Shown here one piece after another: positions 61,438 to 64,000 of a stretch of DNA of 64,000 bases. Origin of the DNA: Gottfriedia sp002574545 (GTDB lineage: Bacteria; Bacillota; Bacilli; Bacillales; Bacillaceae_G); the NCBI GenBank assembly GCA_052180195.1, contig CP197469.1; one strand, given 5' to 3'. Every line of letters starts with the position of its first letter. Within the stretch, counting starts at the first letter, position 1. Position numbers and translations under genes: made by a program. Below the pieces are notes generated by a model. That model had not been told where the DNA came from. It did not search any database and saw only the letters and a list, made by a program, of their open reading frames with translations.

Positions 61438-62337
61438 ATGAATTTTGAACAAATGGAACATATTGTCTATGCAGCAAAGGAAATGTCAATCACAAAAGCT
61501 GCTGAAAAATTATTTATCTCTCCTTCTGGGATGAGTCAATCAATTACTCAATTAGAAAATGAGCTTGGCATAAAAATTTTTAACCGTTCGAAGCAAGGGG
61601 TTACACCAACTTTTGAAGGGAAAATAGTCATAGCAAAGGCAATCACTTTATTAAGCACCATTAAGGATCTCAATAAGGAAATATATGATATTAAAAACAG
61701 AAGTGAAACTCATTTAAAAATCTTAACTGCACCTACATTTACGTATCTACTTCAAGAAACAATCGTAAATGTTAAAGAGAAACAAGATGAAGTTACATTT
61801 GAAGTAGTGGAAGAAAATCCGGCTAATATGATTCAAAATTTTATAAAGCAAGATTATGATTTTGCACTTATTCCAGCAACGCTTGAAGAATTAAAAAAAG
61901 AAAAGTTCATTGAATTTGAACATTTACATAATGGACATTTTTGTATTGCAGTAGGGAAAAAATCACCTTTTTATTCTTACGACTCTGTATCTCCAAGTGA
62001 CTTAATAAATGCAAAAATTGTAATGTACAAAAACTCGGATTATAAAAAGTTACTAAAATTTACGAAAATGAATCCTAAAAATGTTGTGCTAAAAACAAAT
62101 CGTAGTAGTTTACTTTTTGAATTAGTAAAAGAAAGTCAAGCCATCCTCTATTTACATGAATTTTCGATTCGAAATCGACCAATGGTCATAAACGGAGATA
62201 TAAAAATAATACCGATGAAGGATGAAGAAATTTTTGATCTGGATTTTTGGTTAATTTATTTACAGACAAAACCATTATCACCTTTGGCAAAAGAATTTAT
62301 TGAAGAATTAAAAAAACAATTTCATTTAAGTAATTAA
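61438..62337 (+). CDS. LysR-family transcriptional regulator
   Basis: A 299-residue regulator with an N-terminal winged helix-turn-helix (SITKAAEKLFISPSGMSQSI then TQLENELGIKIFNRSKQG) and a C-terminal effector-binding domain (about 90-290). It is a paralogue of the regulator at 16900-17796: same length, same MN-start and closely similar recognition-helix region. AAGGAG precedes the ATG. It is downstream of the giant protease but separated by two terminators, so it has its own promoter. Target genes are unknown; proximity suggests the protease. Confidence 0.87.
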   Translation: MNFEQMEHIVYAAKEMSITKAAEKLFISPSGMSQSITQLENELGIKIFNRSKQGVTPTFEGKIVIAKAITLLSTIKDLNKEIYDIKNRSETHLKILTAPTFTYLLQETIVNVKEKQDEVTFEVVEENPANMIQNFIKQDYDFALIPATLEELKKEKFIEFEHLHNGHFCIAVGKKSPFYSYDSVSPSDLINAKIVMYKNSDYKKLLKFTKMNPKNVVLKTNRSSLLFELVKESQAILYLHEFSIRNRPMVINGDIKIIPMKDEEIFDLDFWLIYLQTKPLSPLAKEFIEELKKQFHLSN

Positions 62338-62381
62338 AAAGATAGTGAAGCCAGGTTCTAAACTGACTACACTATCTTTTT
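62336..62381. terminator. Bidirectional terminator between lysR and gerC
   Basis: AAAAAGATAGTG (62336-62347) pairs with CACTATCTTTTT (62370-62381), perfect 12 bp, between convergent genes. Confidence 0.85.
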
Positions 62382-62387
62382 CTTTTC

Positions 62388-63524
62388 TTATTCCTCAAGT
62401 TGAGACTCTTTTCCAATTGCACCTGTGCTTAAAATGGTTACTTTTATTTTAGGATGGATTTTAATTTTAGGGAACTCTTTATCCCAATTAAGTTTTCGCC
62501 ATTTTTCAGGATGATGCTCTTTTAAATATCGACCAATTCCAAGGACATCACTATTAGCAAGTTGAATATCTTTTATAACTTCTTTTGCTCGCTTATTTAA
62601 ATCTTTTTGAATAGTAGACTGAAGTTCTTCTTCCTTTAACATTTTAATTGTTGTCATTTCGTTTATTCTTACATTTACATTCATTTTTATCTTAACATCA
62701 ATTTTATTCTTGGAAGTAGAAACTGATAATTTCCTTCTAGGTCTTATGATTTCATAGGAAACGGTATTAAATGGTTCTTTATATCTTTCGGGAAGTTTTG
62801 TATTAAAATTACTAGTATTCCCGTATTGTCCCACCATCATTAAAAGAAGAGGGGATTGTTCGGCATCAATAAAATGACCAGTATATTGATCGTTATGTAT
62901 TAAGCCAGCACCAATAACTTCTACATGATTAGTCGGTGTAACATCAACTACAGGTAAGGTAAAGTCTATACCTGTTTCGGAAGCAATTGTGAAAATATTA
63001 AATAGTTGCATTTTTTGAGTCAGTGAGGTTGCTTCAGCATTTTTAATTGTATCTTTTAAAGTAAACGATAAAGGCTTAGTTCCGAGCGTTTTTATTGCTA
63101 ATACATTTTTTGCAGGCTGTTTATTTGTTATTGCGACTGATACGTTTAGATTTGAGAATGTTCTACGCCTAAATGTACTTAAAATATCGATAAATTTTGT
63201 TTTGGAAAATTCTTCACCTAATAATAAAACTCTAGTTTTTGAGGTAGTTATATCACCAGGTAAAAATGATTGGATTCCCATTCCAGCATGGGAAACCGAA
63301 TCCCTTACCGAGTTAACCGACTCAGTTTTGAATTCAAAAACGCCAGCTCCTTTACCGATAATGTCTAGTATTAATGCGTTAACTTCAATTTTTTTATCTT
63401 GATTTAAATCAAAACTAATCCCATTTACTAACGTTTTATCAGTAATTGTTCTTGAATCCCAGCAACCACTAACTAATAAAAGTGATAGAAGTAAATAAAT
63501 AACTTTAAATGCCTTACGCTTCAA
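62388..63524 (-). CDS. Germinant receptor C subunit, Ger(x)C family lipoprotein
   Basis: A 378-residue lipoprotein, starting with a TTG in a TTGA overlap with the B-subunit gene. The signal peptide ends LLLVSGCWD with the lipidated cysteine at residue 21, then RTITDKTLVNGISFDLNQDK. The C-terminal NSDVLGIGRYLKEHHPEKWR is the conserved end of the family. It is clearly homologous to the C subunit at 33774-34916. It belongs to a third ger operon that enters from the right edge. Confidence 0.92.
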   Translation of the reverse strand: MKRKAFKVIYLLLSLLLVSGCWDSRTITDKTLVNGISFDLNQDKKIEVNALILDIIGKGAGVFEFKTESVNSVRDSVSHAGMGIQSFLPGDITTSKTRVLLLGEEFSKTKFIDILSTFRRRTFSNLNVSVAITNKQPAKNVLAIKTLGTKPLSFTLKDTIKNAEATSLTQKMQLFNIFTIASETGIDFTLPVVDVTPTNHVEVIGAGLIHNDQYTGHFIDAEQSPLLLMMVGQYGNTSNFNTKLPERYKEPFNTVSYEIIRPRRKLSVSTSKNKIDVKIKMNVNVRINEMTTIKMLKEEELQSTIQKDLNKRAKEVIKDIQLANSDVLGIGRYLKEHHPEKWRKLNWDKEFPKIKIHPKIKVTILSTGAIGKESQLEE

Positions 63525-64000
63525 TTTATTAGCCCCCTAACTTTATTAATTAGGAACAAAAGAAATGGAATAATGATAATGAAAATTGGGTCCAAATAAC
63601 TTCCAAAATTAACGATTGTTTCTCTTTTTATAACATTTAGAGAGATTAAAGGGTAAAAGGCAAAAATTAATAAAATAATAAAAAACAAAATACTTTTTCT
63701 ATTTTTAACAATTAAAGATAAACGATTATGAACATCCTTACTAACGATATAAATATAACTAACTACTGTAGCACAAATGACAATAGTCCATAAACTTAAA
63801 AAGATTGTATCTAAACTTTCAATCATTTTTGAGTTATATGTTTTAAAAATATAAAGAATTGGATCTATGATAAAACCATTTTCTTTATTGCTTAATCTGA
63901 TATAGGACGTGAAAATGATAAAGGTATAAAAGATTGTCGTAAAAATATTGGCGAATGTTAAAGTAAATAATTTCTTTTTTGTATCTTGAAAGCTTGGTGC
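63521..64000 (-). CDS. Germinant receptor B subunit, C-terminal part (cut by window edge)
   Basis: The minus-strand frame is open from the window end to the TGA at 63521, giving at least 159 residues. An internal methionine at 63826 is not the start, because the frame continues upstream as PSFQDTKKKLFTLTFANIFT and FYTFIIFTSYIRLSNKENGF. Hydrophobic segments such as TIFLSLWTIVICATVVSYIY match the end of GerAB/GerKB permease-like proteins and the complete copy at 34913-36010. It overlaps the C-subunit gene by 4 nt. Confidence 0.88.
   Translation of the reverse strand, partial: APSFQDTKKKLFTLTFANIFTTIFYTFIIFTSYIRLSNKENGFIIDPILYIFKTYNSKMIESLDTIFLSLWTIVICATVVSYIYIVSKDVHNRLSLIVKNRKSILFFIILLIFAFYPLISLNVIKRETIVNFGSYLDPIFIIIIPFLLFLINKVRGLIN

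Overview
This 64 kb window is low-GC, AT-rich DNA from a spore-forming member of the Bacillaceae. Three tricistronic-type GerA germinant-receptor loci (two cut by the window edges), RocE-, YkfB/YkfC-, YugP- and KimA-like genes, a B. megaterium-type gas-vesicle cluster and SigL (sigma-54) promoters all point there. A genus such as Gottfriedia, Priestia or Bacillus is likely, but the sequence alone does not settle it. No rRNA, tRNA, insertion sequence, integrase or CRISPR array was seen.

Layout. 1-1335: start of a leftward gerC gene, a probable gerA remnant and a long non-coding leader. 1336-16714: a sigma-54 catabolic island. A RocE-like permease and an amino-acid dehydrogenase (operon 1), and a CoA-transferase, acyl-CoA dehydrogenase, ThDP decarboxylase-like enzyme and aldehyde dehydrogenase (operon 2), precede a PAS-AAA+-HTH enhancer-binding activator on the minus strand. 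Divergent from the activator, operon 3 holds a Rieske oxygenase of the choline/carnitine/betaine type, a DUF3311 + SSS symporter pair and a TMADH-like flavoprotein. Each operon starts with a GG-N10-GC sigma-54 promoter, preceded by a conserved 35-bp, 20-bp-periodic element that looks like the activator binding site. Operons 1 and 2 together encode a plausible amino acid -> 2-oxo acid -> aldehyde -> acid -> acyl-CoA -> enoyl-CoA route, and 2-aminoadipate/glutarate fits best. Operon 3 looks like N-demethylation of a quaternary amine.

16900-33525: a LysR regulator, a secreted double-headed nucleotidase/phosphodiesterase, a secreted subtilase with cohesin-like and dockerin-like modules, a DUF3870 protein, the murein-peptide recycling pair ykfB-ykfC, and a nine-gene gas-vesicle cluster gvpA-O-N-F-G-L-S-K-J. 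gvpS is only 59 codons long, and an intercistronic hairpin after gvpA probably sets the excess of shell protein.

33774-40403: a complete gerA-type operon (leftward), a MerR-type gene with a damaged 5' end, a YugP metallopeptidase, a VTT/DedA membrane protein, and then a striking array of twelve 52-bp tandem repeats built around a hairpin and flanked by two identical terminators.

40661-50379: reductive pyrimidine catabolism (preT-preA-hydA), convergent with a beta-alanine aminotransferase/malonate-semialdehyde dehydrogenase operon. A beta-ureidopropionase is not present. An ArsB-type transporter and two duplicated small exported peptides follow. 50487-64000: a c-di-AMP riboswitch with terminator controlling a KimA-type potassium importer, a 2677-residue multidomain subtilase, a second LysR paralogue, and the start of a third ger locus running off the right edge.
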